The notes: generated from the letters alone by a model not told the origin. 64,000 nt of DNA from Mercurialis annua (GCF_937616625.2 NC_065577.1:558001-622000); one strand, 5' to 3'; counted from the stretch's first letter, positions 49,724 through 62,401 are shown. Translations and numbers: made by a program.

Positions 49724-51459
49724 TGATGTATATATGATATTTTTCATCTGAACTATTAAGATAGTTATATTATCCTTATATAACGGTAGTATAGTCCTTT
49801 GTATAAGACTTGAAGTAGTGACAAGTATACTTTCTCATTAAGTTAGTTAGCCTATATATATAGATGTACCTTTATTTTAAGGATTAAGGCTTTCTGATAG
49901 GAGTAGAAATACTCCTCTCTTTAGGTGTATTTTTGACTCGATAATTGCATATTTTGATTATTTTATTGTTGTTTTATTGTCTTATTATTATTTTGAGCGT
50001 TTTAGGTGAAATATGCAATTATAGCGAGAATCGGGGTGTTTTTGGTGGAATTCAGAAATTAAGGATCAAAGAGGATACGAGAGCAAAGTTGAAGAACCAA
50101 AAACAAAGTTTTCCAAGGCAGAATTGATAAGTATGCGAACGGGAATGGAGTATGCGAGCTCTTCACGAGCTAACTATTGAGTTACAGAAGCTACAACAAG
50201 AAAATGAGTAAAGAATTTTGGCCAAGTCAAGGGGTATGCGAACGCACACCCCCAAGGCAAAACGCACACTCTCAATTGAAAGAAGAGTGTGCGTTTGCAC
50301 ACTCCCTTGTGTGCGAACGCACACTACGTGCTGAATGGATTTTAATTGGACAAAAATGCCCCTGTTCGTCAGCAATCTCCAAACAAGTTTCGAGGGCAAT
50401 TTTGAGATTTCATCACCGCTCAACCTAACTACATCAGCAACATTGGGAGCCGTATAAATACTAGACTGAATCATTGTAATAGGGTTGACGTAATTTTTGT
50501 ATTACACAACAAACCCTAGTTTCTTAGTTTTCTATTCGTTTTCGCAATTGGATACATCGTTGATTATTATTTTCTACTGCAATTATTATTAAATTACTTC
50601 GAATAAGGTACGATTGATTTTAATTTTATATTCAGTATTCCATTTAATCTTAGAATGAGTTCTTTAATTATTGCTTTTAGTTATTCTATCATTATGTCTA
50701 GCTAAACCCTTCATTGGAGATTATCAATCAAAATTATGTCTGTTTAATTGAATTGGATTTATGGGATTTTGTTCTTGATGGGTTTTAGTTATTGTGCTTA
50801 ACGCTTAGCCTAAACTGATCACTTAGTCTATGCCATTTGTTTTAGTTTTAGCTCGAGAGAGTAAAATTGGAATAGAACAATATAATTAAGAACGCAGGAG
50901 TTGATTGTGCGAGAGTGAATTAACGAGTGTGGGTTCTTTGAATTTGCTTAACAACCATTAAATCGATTTATACATAGGTTAATCGTTGTGCGAGAGTGAA
51001 TAATTAACCTAGTATTAGTTAGTTTAATGCTTTTGCCTGTAATTGCTCGAGAGAGAATTTTAGGTGCTTCAGATTAGTTCGAACCTCATCAGAACAATAT
51101 AATCCATAACCCGAATCAAGTAAACAGCATAACGAAAATTGATAATCCCTGCTTTTCCCATTATTGTTAAAACATCATTTAAATTTCAACTTTAGTTTAC
51201 TTAACTTACAATCATTAAATTCTGTCTTTTAAATTACACAACGAACAAACTTATCTTTTCGACTATTCGAATCGAGTCTCTTAACTGGTTGTCTTTAGAG
51301 CTTTCTCTGTGGGTACGATATCCGGACTTCATAGTCTGTATTACAAGTTGGCTACGTACGCTTGCGTATTTTTACCAACACTTTCCCTTCTAATGTTAGC
51401 ATCCATCTTCTCTCTTCTCTTATCAATGGTATTTGCTATTTCTCTCATTATTTTTATCA
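49724..51459 (+). mobile_element. Copia LTR, split by a solo LTR
   Basis: The LTR right end (..TTTTTATCA, 51459) directly precedes a Met-initiator primer-binding site and a Copia gag. The left part (about 49724-49894) has a TATA-like CCTATATATATAG. The LTR is interrupted by the solo LTR at 49895-51380. The exact left boundary was not resolved, and no second LTR was found. Confidence 0.55.
49890..51385 (+). mobile_element. Solo LTR (Gypsy/Athila-like) with 5-bp target duplication
   Basis: The LTR is 49895-51380 (1486 bp), starting TGATAGGAGTAGAAAT and ending TTTTTACCAACA, flanked by CTTTC on both sides. Inside are repeated CGAGAGTGAAT blocks and a 3' end (GGGTACGATATCCGGACTTC, CTTGCGTA) common in large plant Gypsy LTRs. 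No internal region remains, so it arose by LTR-LTR recombination. Confidence 0.8.
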
Positions 51460-51472
51460 TGGTATTAGAGCC
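51460..51472 (+). other. Primer-binding site (initiator tRNA-Met)
   Basis: TGGTATTAGAGCC, one base from the usual Copia PBS TGGTATCAGAGCC, immediately after the LTR end. Confidence 0.75.
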
Positions 51473-51569
51473 AATTTCTCGATCTTGCCATTGATTTATC
51501 TCTCTGGTTGGCGATTTCTCTACTCGTCCCTCTAATTAGTTAATTTACTTTGTTGTTGATTTTATTGAT

Positions 51570-51838
51570 ATGTCTGAAATTAGAGATGATTTCATTCAAG
51601 CGGTTAGTGTTCATTTAGATGGTAAAAGTTATGCATATTGGAGTTATGTGATGAAAATTTTCTAAAGGGTAAACAAAAATGGGGTTATGTTTCGAGTGCC
51701 TTTTTTAAGCCTGAGGATAGTGCAGCTGCTGATTATGTGATTTTGTTAGATAAATGGGACGTGGATAATTCCAAGATCATTACTTGGATTAATAATTATG
51801 TTAAGCACTCAATTGGTACCAATTAGCAAAATATCTGC
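51570..51838 (+). pseudogene. Copia gag fragment
   Basis: Starts MSEIRDDFIQAVSVHLDGKS followed by YAYWSYVMK, then a frameshift near 51656. It continues in another frame as NFLKGKQKWGYVSS and KIITWINNYVKHSIGT. This is the conserved N-terminal part of Copia gag. It ends near 51838, where Gypsy sequence in the opposite orientation begins. Confidence 0.75.
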
Positions 51839-53190
51839 TATTATCTCGCTTGTGTATTGTGGCCGAGTTCATCTTATTTGGCCATCTTACTTTATCTCTA
51901 TTATCCTTCACCCAAAACAGTACATTCGTTCATGTGGTATTCAGGGGTGTGTAGCGCCTGTCTTCATCGTGTTTCCGCTTTCCTTTGGATCGTCCATTTC
52001 TTCCATCATTTCTGTCATCCGACCTTTCCGCATATTGCCTCTCCGAAGGCGGTCTTTCTTCGCTCCTCCCTTCGTATCTACTGGAGATTTCCCTCTGACC
52101 GTCATCCACTCTAATTTGTGTGTGGGCGATGGTCATTAATGTTGTGAAGGACTTCAGAGATTTTGCAAGTAGCTCCTTAGATCGGAATTTGTGGTCTCAT
52201 TCAACATTGCCGTGTACGCAATTTCTTGGCTCGGCTCTTCTATCTGCATAGCTTCTTTGTTGAACCGCTCCACATACTTTTGGAGGGTCTCTCCTTCCCG
52301 TTGCATTATCGCCAGGAGGTCGGTTAACAGCTTCTTTTGCGGAATGCAGGCCACGAACCCGGCTTGAAACAAACCAGAGAACTACTTGAAAGTGAGGACC
52401 GAACCTGGCTTGAGGCTCTGGTACCACTCTTGGGCTAGACCCTTCAATGTTGTTGGAAAACGTTTGCAAAGGACATGGTCCAAGTTAGTCCGGACGTTGA
52501 TGACCGCCTGGAATTTATGCACATGACTTTTAGGACATCCTGTTCCATCGTAAGACTCCAGGTTGGGTGGGTATTTGAACTTCGTCGGGAATTCGTGAGC
52601 GATGATAAAGTCTGCCAGTGGAGAGTCACTTCGTAATGACATGTCGACTTCGTCGCACCTTATGCCGAGCCGGCCCATCACTTCGCGTACCTTTTCTTCC
52701 AAATTCTCCTGCTCTCCTTTGGATTTGGGTCCATTCTCCATCCCTGGCTCGTCGTCGAGTATGGGAATTGGCTTTGTGCTGAGGCCTGCTCCCTCTTCTG
52801 ATTTCTCCAGCTGAGACTTCGTTTTTCCTCTATCTACTGGAACCTAAAAAATGTGAGTCGGCATTTTTTCTTGTGTCGGAGCTTGAGACTGTTGGGACAT
52901 CGATTGCTTGATATCCTTCATGAGATTGGTTAACTCTAAAAAGACGTTGAGCATGGCTTGGCTGGATGTCGGGTCCTCTGGTGGAATTTTGTCTGTCACA
53001 TTTGCCGGTGGGGCTAATCTCCTTCCAGCCTGCGGGTCACTGGTTTCTCCCTCTTCACTTCCTGGGGGGGAACAGATTCAAAGCAGGTGCATCTCTTGCT
53101 ACTCCGTCTTCAATCACTGGTTGTATGTCGTCTCTTGGGGGATCCATTGCAGTTGCTTGGTTGAAAGAATAAGTTTTAGAAAAACCTGAA
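51839..53190 (-). pseudogene. Ty3/Gypsy gag remnant
   Basis: Minus-strand frames encode a Retrotrans_gag domain: HEFPTKFKYPPNLESYDG, KGLAQEWYQSLKPGSV, FVACIPQKK and ETLQKYVERFNKEAMQIE, followed by an Arg-rich tail and RYTPLNTT. An in-frame TAG at about 52390 and a stop near 52160 break it, and there is no protease or RT. The 5' part (52742-53190) is plausibly the gag N-terminus but weak. Confidence 0.7.
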
Positions 53191-53219
53191 ACAAAGTGTT
53201 CCACGCTCATCGCACCAAA

Positions 53220-53713
53220 TGATACAAGTCAGCTATTCCGAGGTCTCCTAAGATCGCCTCTGAATAGTTTCCTGCACAATGAACAAATGAGCTAAAGGGT
53301 TTCAAGCAGGTGTTGCCTATTAGCCACTCCGACGCTCAAGTCAGTAAGGGTTTTCTGCTAGGTAATAAGTGTAAAGTATGCGTTTGGGCTGTGTGAATGA
53401 TTACCTCCTTGAGCACCAGATTGGTCTTATTTATAGGCCCTAAGTAGGCCAGTTATCGTGTGCCAGATCGCGGCTGGTTTACACGATCTTCTAGGGAAGA
53501 TGGGTCACGTTCTCCGGAAATCTCGCGTAGTGGGTTCGTGGGCAATCCGTTCGCCTTACGATATCAGGGTAAGTGGCGATCCTATGGACATGGCGATGTC
53601 TTCTAAAGGAAGTGGATTAGTCTTTTATGGAGGGCGAATGACCATATCGGCTTCGGGTAAATTGTGCATTAGACGAGATAGGAGTCCACTAGATTTCCTG
53701 GCGATATCACTCA
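53220..53713 (-). mobile_element. Probable Gypsy 5' LTR
   Basis: Upstream (minus sense) of the gag. It contains a TATA-like CCTATAAATAAGACC and ends near GACTTGTATCA, followed by TTTGGTGCGATGAGC where a primer site would be. Boundaries are estimates. Confidence 0.45.
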
Positions 53714-54959
53714 CCTTCTCGATCGAGACATGAAGAGAAAACAAGCAGGGAATTGGAAAAAGAAGCTTCTCAATCGGGAAGCTCATGTTTAATGAACTTC
53801 TCGATCAAGACATGAAGAAAACTCATAAAAAGATGAGATTTTGAGTTTAGAGCTTTTCTTGGAACATTTCCTTATTTAGCCCAACAAAGCTTGTACAAGA
53901 ATGTTTTATATTTCATCTTTTGTTTTTGCCTATATAAGGCACTTTATCTCTCAGCTTTAGGGCATCACGTATTTTTATTACAACACTTTTTGTTAGAGGA
54001 TTTTCTTAGGGATTAGAGCTCCATTGCTCTTTAATTTTCAGCATTTTTAGTTTCTCCCATTGTTGAACATTTTTTTAATGTATGGATCTTGCTTTTTAAT
54101 GAAGTTTTCTCTTTTATAATTAATGTCTCTACTCATTTATTGTCTTCAAGAGGCACTTAATTCTTTCTCCATGTTTATTAATTGTTCATGGTTGTTTGTT
54201 GATTTTAACTTTACCATGAGTAGATAATCCCCTAGTTTGGGGGTTGGTATGAACTTATAATTGTTAGTTGACTAGGAATGAATGGAATGACTTGTTTACA
54301 TGTTCTTATCATTGAATCTAATGCTTGTTTTAGATTGATCTCCTAAATCATGATTTGTGTTTGGTTAATGTATTGAGAGATGGTTAATTAGATAGACTAA
54401 ATGATTAGGAACCTAAGTCATAGCACCGCGAGAGCGGGGCTAGGAGTTAGGTAGCCTTTGAGTTGAATTATTAATCGTTTGTTGATTGATTGATTGTGTT
54501 TAGTATCATGAGAGTGAATTAGGCATTAATTGATTGGTTGATTAGTAGTTTTGTCGTTCTTTGAGTCTCGAGATCGGAAATTGACGCTTTAGAAACAAAT
54601 CGGTTCTTATTGTATGTCATGATATTCGTTATCATGATCTATATAATTATTTGCTAGTATCAACCCTTAAACGCTCATTACCTATTGTTAAATAGTATTA
54701 CTTGTTAATTGCTTTTTATATCGCTAAGTGTTTTATTCAAGTTTAATTGTTTGTCTCGTTTAATTGTTAGGTTTGTTAAGTGTTTGTTTCGTTTTGATTC
54801 TTAAATCAATTTCAAACCTCGTTTTGTGCTATCCAAATTTAGACTTGCTAAGAAAATTCATTCTCATCAAGTCCATTGTCCTTGTGGGTTCGGCAACCCG
54901 AATTTATAGTCCACTTTATTACGAATTGCATACTGTATACTTGCGGTAAATAACCAACA
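53714..54959 (+). mobile_element. Second LTR-like sequence, plus strand
   Basis: The right end (GTGGGTTCGGCAACCCGAAT, then CTTGCGGTAAATAACCAACA) is typical of large plant Gypsy LTR 3' ends. The left part has repeats of CTTCTCGATC.AGACATGAAG. No matching target duplication was found, so its left end is probably lost. Confidence 0.5.
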
Positions 54960-55409
54960 TAACACCAGAACTTGTACATCCATTTAACCATTAACCATAT
55001 TGACCAACCTAATCTATGTTATGACTCTTAGGTTAATGTTTTCAATTCAATCATAGTAGTCACCATTCATTCCTCAAGCTTTAGTAACATTTATGCTTGT
55101 CGAATTGAATATGAGAAAATAAGAATCAAACATCTCATTTGCATTATTGAAGCAGCCGGAACGATCTTTCTCGGCCAATATACAATCTAACATCTAAAGA
55201 AACAGACATAAATTTTTTTAAGTTCCTTCTTTGCAAAATTTATGCTAATAGAATGGAGAATATATAAGCATTTTGGCCTTTGGAAAAAGAAAAAGAAAAA
55301 CCATCGAGTTTCAGAATAACTGCAAACAAGGCCAATACTAAGACTATTAAACATGTTAAATTTCATGCAGTCATAATTCTAGTTCATTCAATGTAAAATA
55401 AAACATCTA
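54960..55409. other. Spacer
   Basis: Nothing recognised. Confidence 0.5.
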
Positions 55410-55690
55410 CTCCCTTCGTCCCAATAGAGTTGTCCACTTTGAGAAAAAATTTGTCCCAAAAAATTTGTCCGCTTTCAAAAAGTAACAACTTTTACACTCA
55501 TTTTTCCTATATTACCCCTATTTAAAATCCACTAATGAGTAAATTAAAAGTAAATTGCTAGTGGACCCTATATTAAATAAGGGTATGACAAAAGATGTAA
55601 GAAAAAAATTTACAAAACCCATAACAATAATTACTTTTCTTAAACTATGTGATAAAGGCAAAGTGGACAACTTTATTGGGACGGAGGGAG
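55410..55690. mobile_element. Stowaway MITE
   Basis: Termini CTCCCTTCGTCCCAATA and TATTGGGACGGAGGGAG with TA on both sides; the arms continue with GTTGTCCACTTT and its complement. 281 bp, no ORF. Confidence 0.92.
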
Positions 55691-55692
55691 TA

Positions 55693-57526
55693 TATTATTT
55701 CTATATCTATTACTAATCTCAAAACTATTAACTGATTTTCCACTCTGTTTATAAGCATTTGAAATTAACTGATTTTCTCCTTGCATAAGTAATTTGGTAC
55801 TAAAAAAACTGTGACCATCCAGCATAATACACTAGCCTATAGAATAAATCCTAGTAGAACTACCAAAAGTGAACAATTTAATTGTATGTAAAACAAATAT
55901 GTTCATCTTCATTTTTTATAAAACCAAACCCTTTCACTACTTCATCAAAAAGAAGATCCCACATATGCTTGGTTCAATCCTAAACGGATTTATTGACTCT
56001 TAAGTACAAGAAATACAAATATCGTATTTAAGTATGTATTGACTTTTAAATTAAAAAAATACAAATATAATAAAATTATATCGAGGATAAAGCTTTTAGG
56101 ATTGTAAAATACAAGAAGTGTCCAACTTTTTGGAACCACATCCAACCCTTTTTAAATATATTAGTGTCTCACGGCTGCCCTTAAATCAAATGCTAATGTT
56201 CAATCCAATCCGGGTGAGTAAATGCATGCAACGTCCTATAAATGGCAGTTGCTAGATAGGAATTATGTAACTCATAGAATCCACCTATAAAAAAATTGCA
56301 CGCACTACCTAATATCTAAATCAGTATCTAAGAAAGGATGGAAAAGTATTTACAACGAATGTGATAGTAACGGCCACATCACGATTTGAAGTTGACTTCA
56401 CAATTTTTTTACTATAAATAAGAACAATTTCATCGCCTCCTCTATATTTTCAATTTCATTAAGTATTTATATATAAAAAACTAACTATGTCAAATTGAGG
56501 AGAATAAAAAATTCAAAATAAAATATTTTAAAACACAAAAAATAGATCATATTAGAATAATGGAAACGATAATACTATTTTGTCAGCAAAAATTGCGATA
56601 ATAGTAACTCAACAGTAAATACTTCATGCAGTTTCACACTTGTTCATTTGCACATAAGTTCTTTCGCTAATAGCATATACATATTGATTTTTCTTCTTTC
56701 GTCCACATCACCAAAGCTTGCAAAATTCAAAGCCATATTGAGAAATTGCTCACTAGTATCACATGACCAATGGTGATACAGAAGTAAACATGCAACATAT
56801 ATAATGTACTCCACTTGAATCACTTACCTAGAATCTCAGAAAATAAACATAGTTATTGATTTATTTAAACTAAATATTGATACAGTGCAATAATAGTAAC
56901 ATAGAAAAATAAATATGACTGAATGATATAGAATGTTGAGACTGAACAAGATGAGCAATTTTATGGTAAATTGATGTAGTACATATTAGGATAAAACTGC
57001 TATAGGATTAATTAAATGAATAATTTGAAGTTTAAGTCTGAATTTCAGCTTATTCCCTCTTGTGTAGAGAGTTCTCACTATATAGGAATAATTACAAGCT
57101 GATGAGGAGGCGATGGAAATTGCGATAATAATAACTCAACATTAAATAATTCATGCAATTTCACACTTGTTCATATGCACACGAATTTTTTAGGCTGGTT
57201 TTCAATTTGTAATTGTTAGAATTTCCCTATTATCTAATACATCCTAACAAAGAAAAATTAACAACTATAAAGTACTAAAGGAAAGAGCTGTATAAGGCGG
57301 AAAATCTATTAAATATAAGCAAAGAAATCAATAGGTATTAATTAGGCAATTAATGCCTAAATCAATTCCTTTGACATTTGTCATATTGCTCGAGACAAGA
57401 ATTTGTCATATTGGTTGACACATAGCATGAAGTAGTTTATCCGTGGAATTATTAGTCTCGCTCCACACATCATCTTTATCGTTTATCTATAATGTCCCAT
57501 TAACCTAAGAACAACAACTATTAGAT
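55693..57526. other. Intergenic DNA
   Basis: AT-rich. Two stretches near 56575-56660 and 57115-57190 share GCGATAATA, ACTCAACA and TTCATGCA.TTTCACACTTG, a diverged direct repeat about 540 bp apart. No gene recognised. Confidence 0.45.
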
Positions 57527-57740
57527 GTAAATAGTTGCACAAGCAGATAATGGAATTAAATTCTAATATTTTCAATAATGTCGCTCAGAAACTGCAATAG
57601 AGGTTCAGGGGCGGAGAGAGAGTGGGGCGAGGTGTAAATAGTTGCACAAGCAGATAATGGAATTAAATTCTAATATTTTCAATAATGTCGCTCAGAAACT
57701 GCAATAGAGGTTCAGGGGCGGAGAGAGAGTGGGGCGAGGT
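57527..57740. repeat. Exact tandem duplication, 107-bp unit
   Basis: Units 57527-57633 and 57634-57740 read as identical. Each begins GTAAATAGTTGCACAAGCAG and ends GTGGGGCGAGGT. The second unit runs into the GC-rich CAGCGGCCGCCCC sequence. Confidence 0.95.
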
Positions 57741-58820
57741 GCAGCGGCCGCCCCACTCCTCCAGCAAAATCTCTCAAGCCGTGCTACTACCCATCGTCCC
57801 TTCTTCAGTCCGGCCGCCATTGATATTGCTGCTGCAACTTGAAAAAAGAAATTTAAAATAAGGAAGAAGATGTATAGTGTAGGTTTAAAGTTTTAATGAA
57901 AAAAAAAACAGCTGATATTCAACCTAAGTCGCTATATAATCATCTTTCTCTTTTTCCCTTTTAAATGGAAAACTCTAGCCGTCAAGAGTTTTCATTTTGT
58001 TTTTTGCTTCGGCTGCCGTTAATGGTTTATTTTTAGCCCTTTTTATTGCTTTAGAATAAAATAAATAGTCGACTTATTCATTTTTTTTGTTTTTGTTGGT
58101 AAATCTATCAACAAGCCGCATCAATTTCAATATATATACAAATTAAGAATCAAAGATATCAAGACCTTGAAAATGAAATAGTTTATAAACTATATTAATT
58201 TTTTAGTACCTTTATTACAACGATTGTCTTTCTTTACGAAAGTTTGTTGTCCTTTCTCTATGAAAGGTTTGTATTTTTTTATGAAGGGTTAGGTAAGTAT
58301 TCTGTTAGACAGCGAAATATTGAATCTTATTATGATAGAATAGTTATGTAATTTTTTTTATTTTGTAAGGCGATCTGGTGAACAAGTCTTTACATTTTGT
58401 TCCATGTCAGGTCATTAGAAACTGTTATATCTTTCTAAATTCTTACACTTGTAACTACTTGATATTAATGGAGGATTATTTGATTCTAAAAATAATAATT
58501 TTAATGGGCCAAAATATAAGTTGGCCCTTGATTTTTCAAGATATTTTGAGTTAAAATCATAAATAGCCCTTTATTTTTTTTTATTTTTTTTTCAATGTGT
58601 ATATCCTTTTTTTCTTAAGAAAAATTGAACCAAATATGTTGAATATCTACAAAAATTAAAATAGCTAAACGACATATTATTTAGCTTATTTATTTTTAAA
58701 TACTGTTTATATAAAAACAGTCGAATGACATATTGTTGAGTCAAAATTTATTTATTTTTTAAATAGTGGAACGATAAAAGTTCCGCCCTACTTAAGTCGA
58801 ATTCCTAGTTCCGCCTCCGC
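57713..58820. mobile_element. Possible TIR element with GGGGCGGAG ends
   Basis: Left AGGGGCGGAGAGAG; right end GTTCCGCCTCCGC, roughly complementary. Such ends are common on dispersed plant repeats. The interior is AT-rich without an ORF. No target duplication was verified, and the tandem duplication overlaps the left end. Confidence 0.3.
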
Positions 58821-59714
58821 GAAGGATGATACATAGACCTCAATGTCCATCAGCAGATAAACTACAACAGAAAATAACGACTTAGTGCTTACACAGGAAA
58901 AAATTGACAAAGAAACACAAATATGTATATAAGTAGAAAAGTTGAACTTAAAATGCCTGTTGCATCTAGCCTATCTTCCGTATTCTCCTTTAATCTATTT
59001 TTCATAGTATCCAACATGTTCTTGTGGATACCTAATTGTAATTAACTACTTATTCTTTAATAACTTATTAACATGTATGTAACTGAGAGTGGTAAGTCAT
59101 GTCATAATGTGTCATATATCCGTCTAAATATAATTTATTTTAATAAACCAGAATGATCCATTAAATTAATCGTAAATTTTCAAACATGACATATTTATTT
59201 AACAGTTTAATACGGTACAAACCATTTAATCATTGATAATAAATGTCATATAGATTATAGTTTACACAAAATATTAGTTAACTCATTCAAACTAAAATAT
59301 ATTTTAATAATCTCGCAAACTTATTAAACCTTAAATTAAATATATCCTTACATACACATCCAAATATTAATTAGTTTTGATTTCTAAAAATACAAAAATT
59401 TAGTTTTTTAATATTTATCTTACGCTTTTGTTCATACGGATATATTAAAATTACATATATGAGTTAATTCATGAACACAATTAATTAAATAGGTTGGAAC
59501 ATGTTTTTAAAAGGTTACATAAATTAAATCTAATTAAGCTATTTTTTTGTAATTTTAACGAATCAATTTGTCAATAATCCGGATTTAGATAAAATTAATT
59601 TAAATTTACTTAATTTTATATTACATATATATTCCTGCAGAGTTAGCAGCCAGTTGGTAATGGCTCCATGTTATGTGTTTTTTGTTTCTCAATCTAATTA
59701 AACTACAATCTGTG
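58821..59714. other. 3' flank of the PPR gene
   Basis: AT-rich spacer; no gene recognised. Confidence 0.5.
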
Positions 59715-62183
59715 TTACCAATAGTCTCCACAAGAGCAAATCCCATTCTTAAAGTGATGAAAACGGTTAGAATCCCTCACAATAATCTCCCTCTCTGTAA
59801 TTCTAGCTATATATTTAGTTGCAGTGTGACAATCACCACAGACCCTCAAGTTCTTGAAGATCCTAATCTGAGTTTTAGGTGGTGTACTGATGATTGCGTA
59901 TGCAATTGCCAATCTCTCACTATGGCTCATGAGAATGTGTTCCTTTTCGTCTTCCTCGACGTCTTGCAACACGAAGCTTAAGTCCGGAACGTAACCGAGG
60001 ATCTTCATTTTCGCAGTCAATTTGATTAACTCTTTGTATATCTCTTCATATTTCGGATGAGTTTTGTCGGCAGTTCTGAATACATCTACTTTATTGTTCA
60101 CTTCGACGGAGCTCCATCCGGGAGTCTTCTTTAATCCCCTGTCCCTTGCTAATGCTCTCATGTTATCCGCTCCCTCCCATTTTCCTGCAGTAGCATATAT
60201 GTTCGACAGCAGAACGTAATAGCCGGCATTCCCTGAATCAACCTCAAACAAACGATCCAAAGCATATTTTCCTAACTCGACATTCCCATGAATTCTGCAA
60301 GCGCCAAGGAGAACACCCCACATAGAGGCATCAGGCGTGATTGGCATATTTTTTATGAGCTTGTAGGCCATTTCGAGTTCACCAGCCCTGCCATATAAAT
60401 CTACCATGCAGCCGTAGTGCTTCAAACTAGGCTTAATCTTATATTCTTCTTGCATCATATGGAAGTACCTTTGACCATCACTGACCGAACCACAATGGCT
60501 ACAAGCTGATAATAAAGATACAAACGTTACATGGTCCGGTTTTACTCCATCACCTATCATTTCTCTAAAAAGCTTAAGCACATTTTCGCAGTGCCCGTGA
60601 ATTGCATGACAAGATATTATCGCGTTCCATGGTACTGAATCCTTTCTATGCACTTCGTAGAACAAAGACATAGCGTCATCTAACTTTCCACATTTTCCAT
60701 ACATGTCAATGAGACAGGTCCCCACGAAAACATCCGAGTAAAGAGAATTTTTAATAACAAGACCGTGAATTTTCATGCCTTGTCGCAAGGCTCCAAGATG
60801 AGAATAGGCTGGTAGAATACTTACCCAAGTGCCTTGAGTTGGAATTACATCTGCACATTCTTCCATCAGGTTATATACTTCAATGGCCTTGCTTGCAAAA
60901 CCATTCTGAGCATAACCAGTAATTAAAGTGTTCCATGATATCACATCTTTAATAGGAAGTATTTCAAAAACTGCTCTGGCAGAATCAGTAAGCCCCAATT
61001 TCGAATACATATCCATAATGGCATTTCCAATAACGGGATCTTCCACGAACCATCCCCTCCTTAAGACAAATCCATAAACAGACCTGCAGTTTGAATGATC
61101 GTTCAGTCGAGCAACAATAGAAGCTAAACTTACAAGAGTCAACAAATCAGGTTGCATTCGAACTCGGAGCATCTCGTCAAAGAAAAAACGCGCAGAAACA
61201 GCATCATTATTCTGCTCGTAAGCAGCAATAATCGAATTCCACGACACAATATCTCTAACCACCATATGATCAAAAACTTTCCGTGCAGACCCCAGACTAC
61301 CAAACTCAGCATACATAGCAATCAACGCATTACACACAAACGAATCAAATTCCAGCCCGAGCTTTATAACCAACAAATGAATCAACCTTCCAACTAAAAC
61401 ATCCCTCAACTTTGCGCAAACAGAAAGAACACTCGCAGCAGCAAAACCATCCATAACTACCCCTTCTTTTCTCATCTCATCCACAACATCCACCACCTCT
61501 ACAACGTTCCCATTCTGACAATACCCAGAAATCATTGCATTCCAAGCACCACAATCTCTCGTCGGCATTTCATCAAACAGTTTACGAGCATCACCAACAA
61601 ATCGAAACTTCGAGTACATATGAATCAAACTAGCACCTACAAACACATCAAACTCAAAACCCAACTTCAGAACTAAACAATGCAACTTAATCCCATCAAT
61701 GAGACTCCTACAAGCTTTAATAACAGGAGGAAAAGTATAAAAATCAGGGTGAAACCCTGATTTTAAAAAGGTATTAAAACAATGTAAAGCCTCATGGAAA
61801 CAGTTTTTATGAACATAAGTAGCTATCATAAAATTCCAAGTGTACACATTTTTGTTTTGGATTTGATTAAATGTCTTGCAAGAGAGTGAAAGTTCATCAA
61901 AATATGCATAGAGATGGATAAGTTTAGCAGCAAAGTAAGTGTTTTGAGATTGCTCTGATGCCAATAGAAGAGTGTGAAAACACTTGGCATGGGCAAGTTT
62001 AGTGCAAGATTGAAAAATAAGATCAAAGTTGATGTCTTTACTGTCATTTTGAAGAGTATTTGGTGTAATTTGTAAAGAATTTGTTGATGTTGAAAAAAAT
62101 GGGTAAAAATTAGATGGTAAGATTTTGGAAAAGATTGTTGCTTTGCAAGTGGGTGGCAATTTATTTAGCTGAAGGTGCAACAT
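59715..62183 (-). CDS. DYW-class pentatricopeptide repeat protein (At4g33990/EMB2758-like)
   Basis: Single exon, 822 residues. An organellar-type N-terminus is followed by about 14 PLS-type PPR motifs (for example YTWNFMIATYVHK, DCGAWNAMISGYCQNG, DVISWNTLITGYAQNGF), then E/E+ regions (KTPGWSSVEVNNKVDVF) and a complete DYW domain. The DYW domain has the zinc/deaminase residues HSERLA and CGDCH and ends CSCGDYW. DYW proteins bind organellar RNA and deaminate C to U. Order and wording of motifs match Arabidopsis At4g33990 along the whole length; the Arabidopsis gene is needed for embryo development. RNA target and organelle cannot be told. Intronless as usual; no lesion. Confidence 0.95.
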   Translation of the reverse strand: MLHLQLNKLPPTCKATIFSKILPSNFYPFFSTSTNSLQITPNTLQNDSKDINFDLIFQSCTKLAHAKCFHTLLLASEQSQNTYFAAKLIHLYAYFDELSLSCKTFNQIQNKNVYTWNFMIATYVHKNCFHEALHCFNTFLKSGFHPDFYTFPPVIKACRSLIDGIKLHCLVLKLGFEFDVFVGASLIHMYSKFRFVGDARKLFDEMPTRDCGAWNAMISGYCQNGNVVEVVDVVDEMRKEGVVMDGFAAASVLSVCAKLRDVLVGRLIHLLVIKLGLEFDSFVCNALIAMYAEFGSLGSARKVFDHMVVRDIVSWNSIIAAYEQNNDAVSARFFFDEMLRVRMQPDLLTLVSLASIVARLNDHSNCRSVYGFVLRRGWFVEDPVIGNAIMDMYSKLGLTDSARAVFEILPIKDVISWNTLITGYAQNGFASKAIEVYNLMEECADVIPTQGTWVSILPAYSHLGALRQGMKIHGLVIKNSLYSDVFVGTCLIDMYGKCGKLDDAMSLFYEVHRKDSVPWNAIISCHAIHGHCENVLKLFREMIGDGVKPDHVTFVSLLSACSHCGSVSDGQRYFHMMQEEYKIKPSLKHYGCMVDLYGRAGELEMAYKLIKNMPITPDASMWGVLLGACRIHGNVELGKYALDRLFEVDSGNAGYYVLLSNIYATAGKWEGADNMRALARDRGLKKTPGWSSVEVNNKVDVFRTADKTHPKYEEIYKELIKLTAKMKILGYVPDLSFVLQDVEEDEKEHILMSHSERLAIAYAIISTPPKTQIRIFKNLRVCGDCHTATKYIARITEREIIVRDSNRFHHFKNGICSCGDYW

Positions 62184-62401
62184 TTAAAGATTTTAACATG
62201 ATATGGAGTGATTGACTGTGGAGCCAAAATTGATGGAAAATGGCAGTTGTTTTCTCATTTAAACGGATAATCTGCACTAACTGTTTTTTAAACTATCGTC
62301 TATAAACTTTATTTTTTTTGGCAGATATATAGAATCTCTATGCTGGAGTGCATACATCAACTAACCTCTATTTTTTTCATGCATAGGTCTAGCAAGAAGG
62401 T

